From Streptomyces armeniacus (lineage in GTDB: Bacteria; Actinomycetota; Actinomycetes; Streptomycetales; Streptomycetaceae), in the NCBI RefSeq assembly GCF_003355155.1, contig NZ_CP031320.1, positions 3,773,367 through 3,837,366 on the forward strand: a DNA stretch of 64,000 nt, written 5' to 3'. Numbering within the stretch: position 1 is the first letter of the stretch; every line of letters starts with the position of its first letter. Below the pieces are notes generated by a model. The model worked only from the letters and a program-made list of their open reading frames with translations. It made no database searches and was not told where the DNA came from. Shown here in pieces: positions 50,742 to 58,892 of the stretch. The position numbers and the translations under genes are program-made.

Positions 50742-51136
50742 GAGCCCGCACGCCCCAGCAGTACGGCGGCCACCACCAGCAGTGCCGCGAGCGCCGTGGC
50801 CGTGCCGAGCAGCGCCGGGAAGCGGGTGGCGGGCAGGTCCTCGCCGCGGCGCATGGCGCGCTCGCAGCGCACCCAGTGGTTCACGGCCCGCAGCGCGCAC
50901 AGCGCCCCGCCCGCGAGCAGGGCCAGCGCGATGGCCGTACGCACGCCCCAGACCAGCCCCGTGAGGAACTGGTCCACCGCCATTCCGCCCGCGACCAGCG
51001 CCAGCGCCGTACGGATCCAGGCGAGGAACGTGCGCTCGTTCGCGAGGGAGAAGCGGTAGTCAGGGGTGCTGCCTTCCTGTTGCAGGCGCTGCGGGGCGAA
51101 CCACAGCCGGAGCGTCGCCAGAAACCGCTGGATCAT
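50738..51136 (-). CDS. DUF202 membrane protein (YidH-like)
   Basis: The 132-residue protein has a cytoplasmic start (RFLATLRLWFAPQRLQQEG), then the DUF202 motif DYRFSLANERTFLAWIRTALALVAGGMAV and three membrane helices. It is the first gene of a two-gene unit with the short DUF202 protein. Its start is 124 bases from the divergent flavoprotein gene; an inverted repeat at 51203-51220 lies between them and could act on both. Confidence 0.87.
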   Translation of the reverse strand: MIQRFLATLRLWFAPQRLQQEGSTPDYRFSLANERTFLAWIRTALALVAGGMAVDQFLTGLVWGVRTAIALALLAGGALCALRAVNHWVRCERAMRRGEDLPATRFPALLGTATALAALLVVAAVLLGRAGS

Positions 51137-51202
51137 GACCCGAGCCTATGCCGCCGCCCGTGCCGGGCGGCGAGCGGCGTCCCGGGGGTGCCGTTGCCGC
51201 GA

Positions 51203-51220
51203 CGGAGAGGTTACTCTCCG
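51203..51220. promoter_or_regulatory. Inverted repeat between the DUF202 and flavoprotein genes
   Basis: CGGAGAG (51203-51209) and CTCTCCG (51214-51220) are perfect arms around GTTA. A second, overlapping imperfect dyad is GGTTAC / GTCACC. TACTCT (51212-51217) could be the -10 box of the flavoprotein gene. It is a candidate operator. Confidence 0.45.
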
Positions 51221-51260
51221 GTCACCAACGCAGCCGCACACCCGGAAGCAGGTGGGACGC

Positions 51261-52916
51261 ATGGCGTACGACGCCGACGTGATCGTGATCGGGGCCGGGC
51301 TCGCCGGTCTCACGGCCACCGCCGAACTCGTCGACGCCGGGCGCAAGGTGATCCTGCTCGACCAGGAGCCGGAGCAGTCGCTCGGCGGCCAGGCGCACTG
51401 GTCGTTCGGCGGCCTGTTCCTGGTCGGGTCGCCGGAGCAGCGCCGGATGCGCATCCGCGACAGCCGCGAGCTGGCGTGGCAGGACTGGCTGGGTACGGCG
51501 GGCTTCGACCGCGACGAGGACCACTGGCCGCGCCGCTGGGCGGAGGCGTACGTGGGCTTCGCCGCCGGCGAGAAGCGCTCCTGGCTGCGCCAGCAGGGCC
51601 TGCGGCTGTTCCCGGTGGTCGGCTGGGCCGAGCGCGGCGGCTACGACGCGACCGGTCACGGCAACTCCGTGCCGCGCTTCCACATCACCTGGGGCACCGG
51701 GCCCGGCGTGGTGGAGCCGTTCGAGCGGCGGGTACGGGAGGGCGCCGCGCGCGGCCTCGTGGACCTGCGGTTCCGGCACCGGGTCACCGGGCTCACGCGC
51801 AGCGCGGGCAGCGTGGACACCGTCAGCGGCGACGTACTCGCGCCCAGCGACGCGGAACGCGGCACCGCCAGCAGCCGCGAGAGCGTCGGCACGTTCGAGC
51901 TGCGGGCCCAGGCCGTGATCGTCACCTCGGGCGGCATCGGCGGCAACCACGACCTCGTACGCGCCAACTGGCCCGAACGGCTCGGCACCCCGCCGAAGAA
52001 GCTGCTCTCCGGCGTGCCCGCGCACGTCGACGGCGAACTCCTCGGCGTCGCCGAGGCTGCGGGCGCCCGGATGATCAACCGGGACCGGATGTGGCACTAC
52101 ACCGAGGGCATCGAGAACTGGAACCCGATCTGGTCCCGGCACGGCATCCGCATCCTGCCCGGACCGTCCTCGCTGTGGCTCGACGCCACCGGCAAGCGGC
52201 TGCCCGTGCCGCTCTTCCCCGGCTTCGACACCCTGGGAACGCTGGAGCACATCATGCGCACGGGCCACGAGTACACGTGGTTCGTGCTCAGCCAGAAGAT
52301 CATCGAGAAGGAGTTCACGCTCTCCGGCTCGGAGCAGAACCCCGACCTGACCGGCAAGTCCGTACGACAGGTGCTCGGCCGCGCGCGGGCGGGCGCGCCG
52401 GGGCCGGTGCAGGCGTTCATGGACCACGGCGCCGACTTCATCGTGGAACGCGAACTGCCCGCGCTCGTCCGCCGCATGAACGACCTCACCGGCGACAAGC
52501 TGATCGACGAGACGGAGCTGCGCCGCGAAATCGCCGCCAGGGATCGGGAGATCGACAACAAGTACACCAAGGACCTCCAGATCATGGCGCTGCGCGGGGC
52601 GCGCGGCTATCTCGGCGACAAGCTCGTACGCGTCGCCACGCCGCACCGGCTGCTCGACCCGAAGTCGGGCCCGCTGATCGCCGTACGGCTGAACATCCTC
52701 ACCCGCAAGTCCCTCGGCGGGCTGGAGACCGACCTGTCCTCGCGCGTGCTCGCCGCGGACGGCGAGACCCTGCCGGGGGTCTACGCGGCGGGGGAGGCGG
52801 CCGGGTTCGGCGGCGGGGGCGTGCACGGCTACCGCTCGCTGGAGGGGACGTTCCTCGGCGGCTGCCTGTTCTCGGGGCGCGTGGCGGGGCGGGCGGCGGC
52901 GCAGGCGGTGGACTGA
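51261..52916 (+). CDS. FAD-binding dehydrogenase (fumarate reductase / 3-ketosteroid dehydrogenase-like)
   Basis: The 551-residue flavoprotein has an N-terminal dinucleotide fold (DVIVIGAGLAGLTATAELVDAGRKVILLD in parts), SLGGQAHWSFGGLFLVGSPEQ and the C-terminal FAD motif PGVYAAGEAAGFGGGGVHGYRSLEGTFLGGCLFSGR. This layout belongs to a large actinobacterial dehydrogenase group named FAD-binding dehydrogenase (COG3573). A steroid or similar alicyclic ketone is a plausible substrate, not proven. The ATG at 51261 gives the exact start of the fold; AGGTGGG is upstream. Confidence 0.88.
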   Translation: MAYDADVIVIGAGLAGLTATAELVDAGRKVILLDQEPEQSLGGQAHWSFGGLFLVGSPEQRRMRIRDSRELAWQDWLGTAGFDRDEDHWPRRWAEAYVGFAAGEKRSWLRQQGLRLFPVVGWAERGGYDATGHGNSVPRFHITWGTGPGVVEPFERRVREGAARGLVDLRFRHRVTGLTRSAGSVDTVSGDVLAPSDAERGTASSRESVGTFELRAQAVIVTSGGIGGNHDLVRANWPERLGTPPKKLLSGVPAHVDGELLGVAEAAGARMINRDRMWHYTEGIENWNPIWSRHGIRILPGPSSLWLDATGKRLPVPLFPGFDTLGTLEHIMRTGHEYTWFVLSQKIIEKEFTLSGSEQNPDLTGKSVRQVLGRARAGAPGPVQAFMDHGADFIVERELPALVRRMNDLTGDKLIDETELRREIAARDREIDNKYTKDLQIMALRGARGYLGDKLVRVATPHRLLDPKSGPLIAVRLNILTRKSLGGLETDLSSRVLAADGETLPGVYAAGEAAGFGGGGVHGYRSLEGTFLGGCLFSGRVAGRAAAQAVD

Positions 52917-52934
52917 CGGCGCGCGCCGGTTCAC

Positions 52935-52950
52935 GGCGGCGCGCGCCGCC
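52935..52950. terminator. Palindromic hairpin between convergent genes
   Basis: GGCGGCGCGCGCCGCC is a perfect 16-base palindrome between the flavoprotein and alcohol dehydrogenase stops and can terminate both. Confidence 0.5.
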
Positions 52951-52973
52951 GCCCCGTTCGGGCCGTACGCCCC

Positions 52974-54077
52974 TCAGCCGAAGGTGAGCACCGGCTTGAC
53001 GGCAGCGCCCGTCGCCGAGTCGTGGAACGCCTCGTTGATCCTCGCGAACGGGTACGCCGTGATCAGCTTGTCGAACGGGAACCGCCCCTGCTGCCACAGC
53101 TCGATCAGCCGCGGCACGAACAGGTGCGGCACCGCGTCGCCCTCCACGATCGTGCGCAGCGTCCAGCCCTTCGTGAGCGACATCCCCGTCTCGAAGCTCG
53201 TCTCCGTGCCCGGCGCCGATGCGCCCACGACCCCCACCGTGCCGCGAAGGGCCAGCGCGTCGGCCGCCTGCCGCAGCACGCCCGGCAGCCCGGTGGCCTC
53301 CAGCGCGTAGTCGACGCCGCGGCCCGCCGTCAGCTCCTGGACACGGGCCACGGGGTCCTCGGCCGCCGCGTTGACCGTATGGGTGGCGCCGAGCGTACGG
53401 GCCAGCTCCAGGCGCGGCTCCAGGACGTCCACCGCGATCACCGTGGTGCAGCCGGAGGCCAGCGCCGCCAGCAGCGCGGACGCGCCGACGGCGCCGGTGC
53501 CGAACACCGCGAGGGAGGAACCGGCCGGCGGGCGCAGCGTGTTGAACACCGCGCCCGCGCCCGTGAGCACGCCGCAGCCGAGCGGCGCCAGCACGTCCAG
53601 GGGCAGATCGGGGTCGACACGTACGAGGCTGCGTGCGGCCACGTTCGCCCGTTCCGAGAACGACGACTGGCCGAAGAACGGCGCGGACACCGGCTCGCCG
53701 CCGTCCAGCAGGGGAGTGGTGCCGTCGGGCCGGCGCCCGCCGAAGTTCAGCTCGAAGAGGGTGCGGCAGTACGAGGGCGCGCCCTCGGCGCAGTTGTCGC
53801 ACGCACCGCAGGAGTTGAAGGACAGCACGACGTGGTCGCCGGGGCGTACGCCGCGTACGTCCGCGCCCGTCTCCTCGACCACGCCGGCGCCCTCGTGGCC
53901 GAGCACGGCGGGCAGCGGGGTGGGGTAGACCTGGTCGCGTACGAGGGCGTCGGTGTGGCAGACGCCGGTGGCGGCCAGGCGGACCCGTACCTCGTCCGGG
54001 GCGGGGTCGGCGAGTTCGAGTTCCCGTAACTCGAGGGGTGCCTTGGGCGCGGTCGCGACGGCGGCGGTCACCTTCAT
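52974..54077 (-). CDS. Zinc-dependent alcohol dehydrogenase, aryl-alcohol (XylB-like) type
   Basis: The 367-residue class III-like enzyme has zinc ligands in TGVCHTDALVRDQ and LGHEGAGVVEE, structural cysteines in CGACDNCAEGAPSYC and the Rossmann motif FGTGAVGASALLAAL. Aryl or branched alcohols are usual substrates in this branch. GGAGGAC lies just before the ATG. It is distinct from the dehydrogenase at 32517 (same family, moderate similarity) and is not part of a visible operon. Confidence 0.9.
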   Translation of the reverse strand: MKVTAAVATAPKAPLELRELELADPAPDEVRVRLAATGVCHTDALVRDQVYPTPLPAVLGHEGAGVVEETGADVRGVRPGDHVVLSFNSCGACDNCAEGAPSYCRTLFELNFGGRRPDGTTPLLDGGEPVSAPFFGQSSFSERANVAARSLVRVDPDLPLDVLAPLGCGVLTGAGAVFNTLRPPAGSSLAVFGTGAVGASALLAALASGCTTVIAVDVLEPRLELARTLGATHTVNAAAEDPVARVQELTAGRGVDYALEATGLPGVLRQAADALALRGTVGVVGASAPGTETSFETGMSLTKGWTLRTIVEGDAVPHLFVPRLIELWQQGRFPFDKLITAYPFARINEAFHDSATGAAVKPVLTFG

Positions 54078-54309
54078 GGAGAGTCCTCCCGTGGCGGGAC
54101 GTCGACGAGTACGGGCGCGGCCGGCCGTCCGGTGGGCCGGCCGGCCGTACCGGCGTGCGGAGCTGCCCAGTCTGCGTGATCCGCGAGACCACCGGAAGCC
54201 CGCTGAGCTGCTGACACGCAGTCAACAGCGGCCGTATGCCGGGTTGTTGCCGGAACGGACGGGGCCGTCTTGACGTGGCTCTGTCAGTGCAGTTGGGTGA
54301 CCGCTGACC

Positions 54310-55287
54310 ATGACTCCTCCATCGCCTCCACCCGTCTTCTCCTGGCGCTCGGCCGGGACCGCCCCCGACCCGGCGCTCGGCGACGGCGAACTCGCCGCCG
54401 CCCGCGACGCGCTCGCACAGGGCCGCTGGTCCGCCGCCCGCGAGCTGCTGACCGCCACAGGCGACGACTGGGACCGGCGCGGACACCGGCTGACCGTCCT
54501 CGCCGAGGGCCGCAGCACCGGGGCCTGGGCCCGCGAGTGGCTGCTGGCCGAGCCGGACAGCAAGGACGCCGCCGTCCTCCTCGCCTGCGCCACCGCGTAC
54601 TCCGCCGCGTGCGGCAGGCAGCGTACGGAGACCGCGCACGAGGCCGTCGAGGCCGCCGCGCGCGCCGCGCCCGCCGACCCCAGCCCCTGGCTGGCCGCGC
54701 TCGTACTCGCCCGGCACACCGGCACCGCCGGCGACTGCCGACACGCCTTCGAGCAGGTACGGGAGCGCCACCCCGGCCACCACCACGCCCACCACCTGAT
54801 GGCGGCGGCGCTGGCGGAGCACCCGCGGGCGGGCGGTCCGGACGTCTACGACTTCGCGGACCAGGCCGTACGGCAGGCGCCCGGCGACTCACCGCTCGCG
54901 CTGCTGCCCGTCGTCGCGCACGCGGAGAGCTTCCGCGTGCTCGCCACGGGCGGCCTCCGCGCAGACCCGTACGCCGCCCCGGAACCGCCCGCACCGGCCG
55001 CGGCGTCGGCCGCCGAGCACTGGTCGGGGCGGCACGCGCAGCACCTGGTGCGCGCCGCCTTCGACTGGTGGCTGGAGTGGGGCAACACGGCGGGCGGCCA
55101 CCCGCGGCACCTGGTCGACCTCAACTTCCTCACGTACGCCAAGTTCCACGAGGGGCGCATGGCGGAGGCCGCCGCGCTGTTCCAGCGAGTCGGCACCCGG
55201 CTGACGCCCGCGCCCTGGTCGTACGCGGGGCGCGACCCGCGGAAGGCGTTCCGCACGGCGCGGAAGGCGGCGGTCGGCGCGGCCTGA
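54310..55287 (+). CDS. Tetratricopeptide-repeat-like protein
   Basis: The 325-residue soluble protein is built of helix pairs with TPR-like spacing (AARDALAQGRWSAARELLTATGDDW; EAAARAAPADPSPWLAALVLARHTG; AFDWWLEWGNTAGGHP). No catalytic or membrane segment is visible. It lies upstream of an APC permease gene, 141 bases apart, in the same direction. TTGACG at 54270-54275 may be a -35 box; the -10 box is unclear. A scaffold or binding role is likely. Confidence 0.72.
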   Translation: MTPPSPPPVFSWRSAGTAPDPALGDGELAAARDALAQGRWSAARELLTATGDDWDRRGHRLTVLAEGRSTGAWAREWLLAEPDSKDAAVLLACATAYSAACGRQRTETAHEAVEAAARAAPADPSPWLAALVLARHTGTAGDCRHAFEQVRERHPGHHHAHHLMAAALAEHPRAGGPDVYDFADQAVRQAPGDSPLALLPVVAHAESFRVLATGGLRADPYAAPEPPAPAAASAAEHWSGRHAQHLVRAAFDWWLEWGNTAGGHPRHLVDLNFLTYAKFHEGRMAEAAALFQRVGTRLTPAPWSYAGRDPRKAFRTARKAAVGAA

Positions 55288-55428
55288 CGCCCCGGCCCGC
55301 CGCCCGTACCGCACCGGCACGGTACGGCCCCGTACGGCCCAGCACACCAGCGCAGCACAGCACCGTCCAGCACCGCCCAGCCCTCCCCGCACCCGACCCG
55401 AAGAGCCACCGAGAGGACACCTCCCGCC

Positions 55429-57021
55429 ATGCTTACCGGCAGCACCAGCGAGATCAGCACCTTCAAGGGCCAGGAACGGGCGCTGCGCGCGGACCGCATC
55501 GGCACCACGGGCCTGCTGCTGTCGGTCCTCGCCGCCACGGCGCCGCTGATGGTGGTGGCGGGCGTCATGCCCACGACGTACGCGGTCATGGAGATCACCG
55601 GGCAGCCGCTGCTGTTCGTGATCCTGGGCGTGGTGATGGCGCTGTTCAGCGTCGGCTACGCGGAGATGAGCCGCCACGTGCACAACGCGGGTGCCTTCTA
55701 CGCGTACATCGCGCGCGGCCTGGGCGGCACCGCCGGAACCGCCGCCTCGTTCGTCGCGCTCGCCGCGTACAGCTCCCTGCAGGTGGGCATCTACGGGATC
55801 TTCGGCTTCGAGGCCTCCGCCCTCCTCGACAAGCACCTCGACCTGTCCGTCGACTGGTGGATACTCGCGCTGGCGGCGGTCGTACTGACCGGCGTGCTGG
55901 GCGCGTTGAAGATCGACCTGAACGCGAAGGTGCTCGGTGTCCTGCTGCTCATCGAGGTCGTGCTGATCGTCGTCGTGGACTTCGCCTTCGCCGCCGACGC
56001 CGGCCCCGAGGGGCTGTCGGTGCACGCCTTCAACCCGGACACGCTCAGCGGCGCCGGGCTGGGCACGGCGCTCTGCTTCTGCGTCGCCGCGTTCCTCGGC
56101 TTCGAACAGGCCCCCGTGTACGCCGAGGAGACCAGCCGCCCGCAGACCGTCGTCGCCCGAGTCATGTTCCTGGGCGTCGGCTGCGTCGCGGTGTTCTTCG
56201 CGCTCACCTCGTGGCTGCTCGGCGTCGCCGCCGGGCCCGACCGGATTGTCGGTACGGCCCAGGAGAACCCGCCCGGGCTGCTGTTCGGGCTGACCGACCC
56301 GCGGCTCGGCGGCACCTTCACGGACCTGCTGCACATCTTCTTCGTCACCGGGATCTTCGCCTCGATGCTGGCGTTCCACAACGTCGTCGCGCGGTACGCG
56401 TTCGCCATGGGCCGCGAGGGCCTGCTGCCCTCGCGGGTCGGCCGCGCCTCCGCCTCGACGGGCGCGCCCGCGTTCGGCTCGCTGCTGCAGACCGTGGTGT
56501 CGCTGGTCGTCGTGGTGGCCTTCGCCGTCACCGACGACAAGCCGGACGGCGACCCGACGGCGCCCGTACTGCGGCTGTTCACGTGGATGGGCAACCTGGG
56601 CGCGCTCGGCGTCATCGTGCTGATGGGGGCCGCGTCGGTGGCCGTCATCGCGTTCTTCACACGCCGCGGCGCGGCGCGTGCGCAGGCGCCCCGGCTGATC
56701 TGCTCCGGGCTGGCGACGGCCGGGCTGGCCGTCATCTTCGTGTACGCCGTCAAGGACTTCGACGTCCTCATCGGCTACGGCCCCGAGTCCTCGCTGCGCT
56801 GGCTGCTGCCCGGCATCCTCGCGCTGGCGGCGGCCGTCGGCGTCGTCCTCGGCCTCTTCCTGCGGGCGAAGCGGCCGGCGGTGTACGAGCGGATCGGGCT
56901 GGGGAACGAGGCGTTCCAGCTGGAGCGGGCGGCGTCGGACGCGCCGGACACCACCACCGGCGGTGGCAGCGCGTCCGGCGCCTCCGGCGCGTCCGGTACG
57001 TCCGGCGCCTCCGGCGGGTGA
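55429..57021 (+). CDS. APC-superfamily amino acid permease
   Basis: The 530-residue protein has about twelve to fourteen membrane helices. The first (TGLLLSVLAATAPLMVVAGVMP) carries the substrate-binding unwound region of APC carriers, and FCVAAFLGFEQAPVYAEE marks helix 6. It imports an amino acid or amine with protons. GAGAGGACAC precedes the ATG at good distance. The cytoplasmic C-terminus ends in a serine/glycine/alanine repeat (SASGASGASGTSGASGG). Confidence 0.9.
   Translation: MLTGSTSEISTFKGQERALRADRIGTTGLLLSVLAATAPLMVVAGVMPTTYAVMEITGQPLLFVILGVVMALFSVGYAEMSRHVHNAGAFYAYIARGLGGTAGTAASFVALAAYSSLQVGIYGIFGFEASALLDKHLDLSVDWWILALAAVVLTGVLGALKIDLNAKVLGVLLLIEVVLIVVVDFAFAADAGPEGLSVHAFNPDTLSGAGLGTALCFCVAAFLGFEQAPVYAEETSRPQTVVARVMFLGVGCVAVFFALTSWLLGVAAGPDRIVGTAQENPPGLLFGLTDPRLGGTFTDLLHIFFVTGIFASMLAFHNVVARYAFAMGREGLLPSRVGRASASTGAPAFGSLLQTVVSLVVVVAFAVTDDKPDGDPTAPVLRLFTWMGNLGALGVIVLMGAASVAVIAFFTRRGAARAQAPRLICSGLATAGLAVIFVYAVKDFDVLIGYGPESSLRWLLPGILALAAAVGVVLGLFLRAKRPAVYERIGLGNEAFQLERAASDAPDTTTGGGSASGASGASGTSGASGG
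56971..57018 (+). repeat. 9-bp repeat ending the APC permease gene
   Basis: GCGTCCGGC and close variants are repeated five times up to the stop codon, giving an SGA-type tail. The unit is the same as at 20972-21003. Confidence 0.7.
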
Positions 57022-57091
57022 ACGGAGGCGCGGCAGGCGGGCGTTCAGCGCGCGCTCAGTGCGACCCGTGGCGACCGCGGCCCCTCACGGC

Positions 57092-58096
57092 TCAGAGCGA
57101 GTCGCCGATCAGCAGCGCCAGGTCGATGAGCCGGTTCGCGTAGCCCCACTCGTTGTCGTACCAGCCGACGACCTTCACCTGCGGCCCGACCACGCCGGTC
57201 AGTTCGGCGTCGAAGACGCAGGACGCCGGGTCGCCCGCGATGTCCGTGCTGACCACGGGCGCCTCGGTGTACGACAGCACGCCCGCGTACGGGCCCGCCG
57301 CGGCCCGCGCGTACGCCGCGTTGACCTCCTCCACGGTGGTGCCGCGGCTCGTGGTGACGGTCAGGTCGGTGACCGAGCCGGTGGGCACGGGCACGCGCAG
57401 CGCGAACGCGTCGAGGCGGCCCCGCAGTTCGGGCAGCACCAGCCCGATGGCCTTGGCGGCGCCGCTGGAGGTCGGCGCGATGTTGAGACCGGCGGCGCGG
57501 GCCCGGCGCAGGTCCTTGTGCGGCGCGTCGACGAGGTTCTGGTCCTGCGTGTACGCGTGGACGGTGGTCATCATCCCGTACTCGATGCCGACGGCCTCGT
57601 GCAGCACCTTGGCCAGCACGCCCAGGCAGTTGGTGGTGCACGAGGCGTTGGAGACGACGGTGTGGCGCTCCGGGTCGTACGCGTCCTCGTTCACGCCGAG
57701 CACCACGGTGACGTCCTCGCCGCTCGCCGGGGCCGCGATGACGACCTTCTTCGCGCCGCCGGCCACGTGCGCGCGGGCCTTGTCCGCCTGCGTGAAGACC
57801 CCCGTCGACTCGATCACCACGTCCACGCCCAGCTTCCCCCACGGGAGCCGCGCCGGGTCGCGTTCGGCCAGCATCGTGACCGTTCCGCCGGCCGTACGGA
57901 GCTGTCCGTCCGCGACGGTGACCTCGCCCGGGAAGCGGCCCAGCACCGAGTCGTACGCCAGCAGGTGGGCCATCGTCGGCAGGTCGCCGAGGTCGTTGAG
58001 CGCGACGATCTCCAGGTCCTCGCCGCGGGCGGCGGCCGCGCGGAAGACGTTCCGGCCGATCCGTCCGAAGCCGTTGATGCCGATGCGCACTGTCAT
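57092..58096 (-). CDS. gap: Glyceraldehyde-3-phosphate dehydrogenase (type I)
   Basis: The 334-residue glycolytic enzyme has an NAD domain (VRIGINGFGRIGRNVFRAA), the catalytic cysteine in SNASCTTNCLGVLAKV, THHAYT-type loop TVHAYTQDQNL and the C-terminal WYDNEWGYANRLIDL. It is not next to pgk or tpi, so it is probably an extra copy rather than the main glycolytic one. It is divergent from a MarR gene with a shared A/T-rich operator region. GAGAGGG precedes the ATG at 58096. Confidence 0.95.
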   Translation of the reverse strand: MTVRIGINGFGRIGRNVFRAAAARGEDLEIVALNDLGDLPTMAHLLAYDSVLGRFPGEVTVADGQLRTAGGTVTMLAERDPARLPWGKLGVDVVIESTGVFTQADKARAHVAGGAKKVVIAAPASGEDVTVVLGVNEDAYDPERHTVVSNASCTTNCLGVLAKVLHEAVGIEYGMMTTVHAYTQDQNLVDAPHKDLRRARAAGLNIAPTSSGAAKAIGLVLPELRGRLDAFALRVPVPTGSVTDLTVTTSRGTTVEEVNAAYARAAAGPYAGVLSYTEAPVVSTDIAGDPASCVFDAELTGVVGPQVKVVGWYDNEWGYANRLIDLALLIGDSL

Positions 58097-58184
58097 GCCA
58101 GTCCCTCTCGTAGCGCCGACGAGGTGTGACGCCTGCCGGCGTCCGCGCCCTTGCGTCCTCGTACACGGCAAACATCATAAGCAG

Positions 58185-58209
58185 CTTAATTAAGTCTGCG
58201 ATATATATT
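58185..58209. promoter_or_regulatory. MarR-type operator between gap and the MarR gene
   Basis: CTTAATTAAG (58185-58194) is a perfect palindrome, lengthened by flanking GCAG / CTGC with a one-base bulge. It lies in an A/T-rich island, very rare in this DNA. TATATT (58204-58209) ends six bases before the MarR ATG, so that mRNA may be leaderless. Confidence 0.55.
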
Positions 58210-58215
58210 TCCGCC

Positions 58216-58677
58216 ATGCCCGAGACCCACGACGAAGACCTCGACGACGACCTGGACGTGGCCGCCTTCACCGCGGCCCTCGAGAACTTCAACCGCTTCT
58301 ACATCCGGCTTCCGGCGCTGGAGAAGCTGCCGTTCACGACGCTTTCGGTGCTCGACACGCTGGCCCACGGCGACGGCCCGATGCGGCTGACCGAACTGGC
58401 TGGCACCGAGCAGATCAGCCAGCCCGGCATCACCCAGCTGGTCACCCGGCTGGAGCGGGACGGGCTCGTGGAGCGCCGGCCCGACCCCGACGACGGGCGC
58501 GCCGTACGCGTCCACATCACCGCCGCCGGACGGGAGATCGGCCGGTCACGCCATGCGGACCGGACGCGGCACCTCGTTCCGCTCGTGGCCCGGCTCAGCG
58601 CGGAGGACCGGCAGGCGATCGCCCGCGCGCTGCCCGCGCTGACCCGGCTCGCGGACCTCGGGCGGGGGCGGGCGTAA
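58216..58677 (+). CDS. MarR-family regulator
   Basis: The 153-residue protein has an acidic start and a winged helix (MRLTELAGTEQISQPGITQLVTRLERDGLVERRPDPDDGRAVRVHIT, in parts). Helices at both ends (FTAALENFNRFYIRLPALE; RLSAEDRQAIARALPALTRL) form the dimer. No redox cysteine is seen, so a ligand-binding type is likely. It is divergent from gap across the operator and probably represses itself and perhaps gap. Confidence 0.9.
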   Translation: MPETHDEDLDDDLDVAAFTAALENFNRFYIRLPALEKLPFTTLSVLDTLAHGDGPMRLTELAGTEQISQPGITQLVTRLERDGLVERRPDPDDGRAVRVHITAAGREIGRSRHADRTRHLVPLVARLSAEDRQAIARALPALTRLADLGRGRA

Positions 58678-58892
58678 GCGGGGCGGCTCCGCGCACGCCA
58701 GTTGCACGGTTCGCGCAACTTCGTGCTGCACGATGCTTGTTCCGCGCAGCTCGGCGGGTGCAGGATGGCGCTCCGTTCGGCGTCCGTGCGCCGTTTCGGC
58801 GGGCGTACGTCCCCGCGTACACCCCGCGTACGTCCCGGCGCACGTCCCCGCGTTCGCCGGTGGCCGAGCACATCCGATGGCAGGAGGATCGC

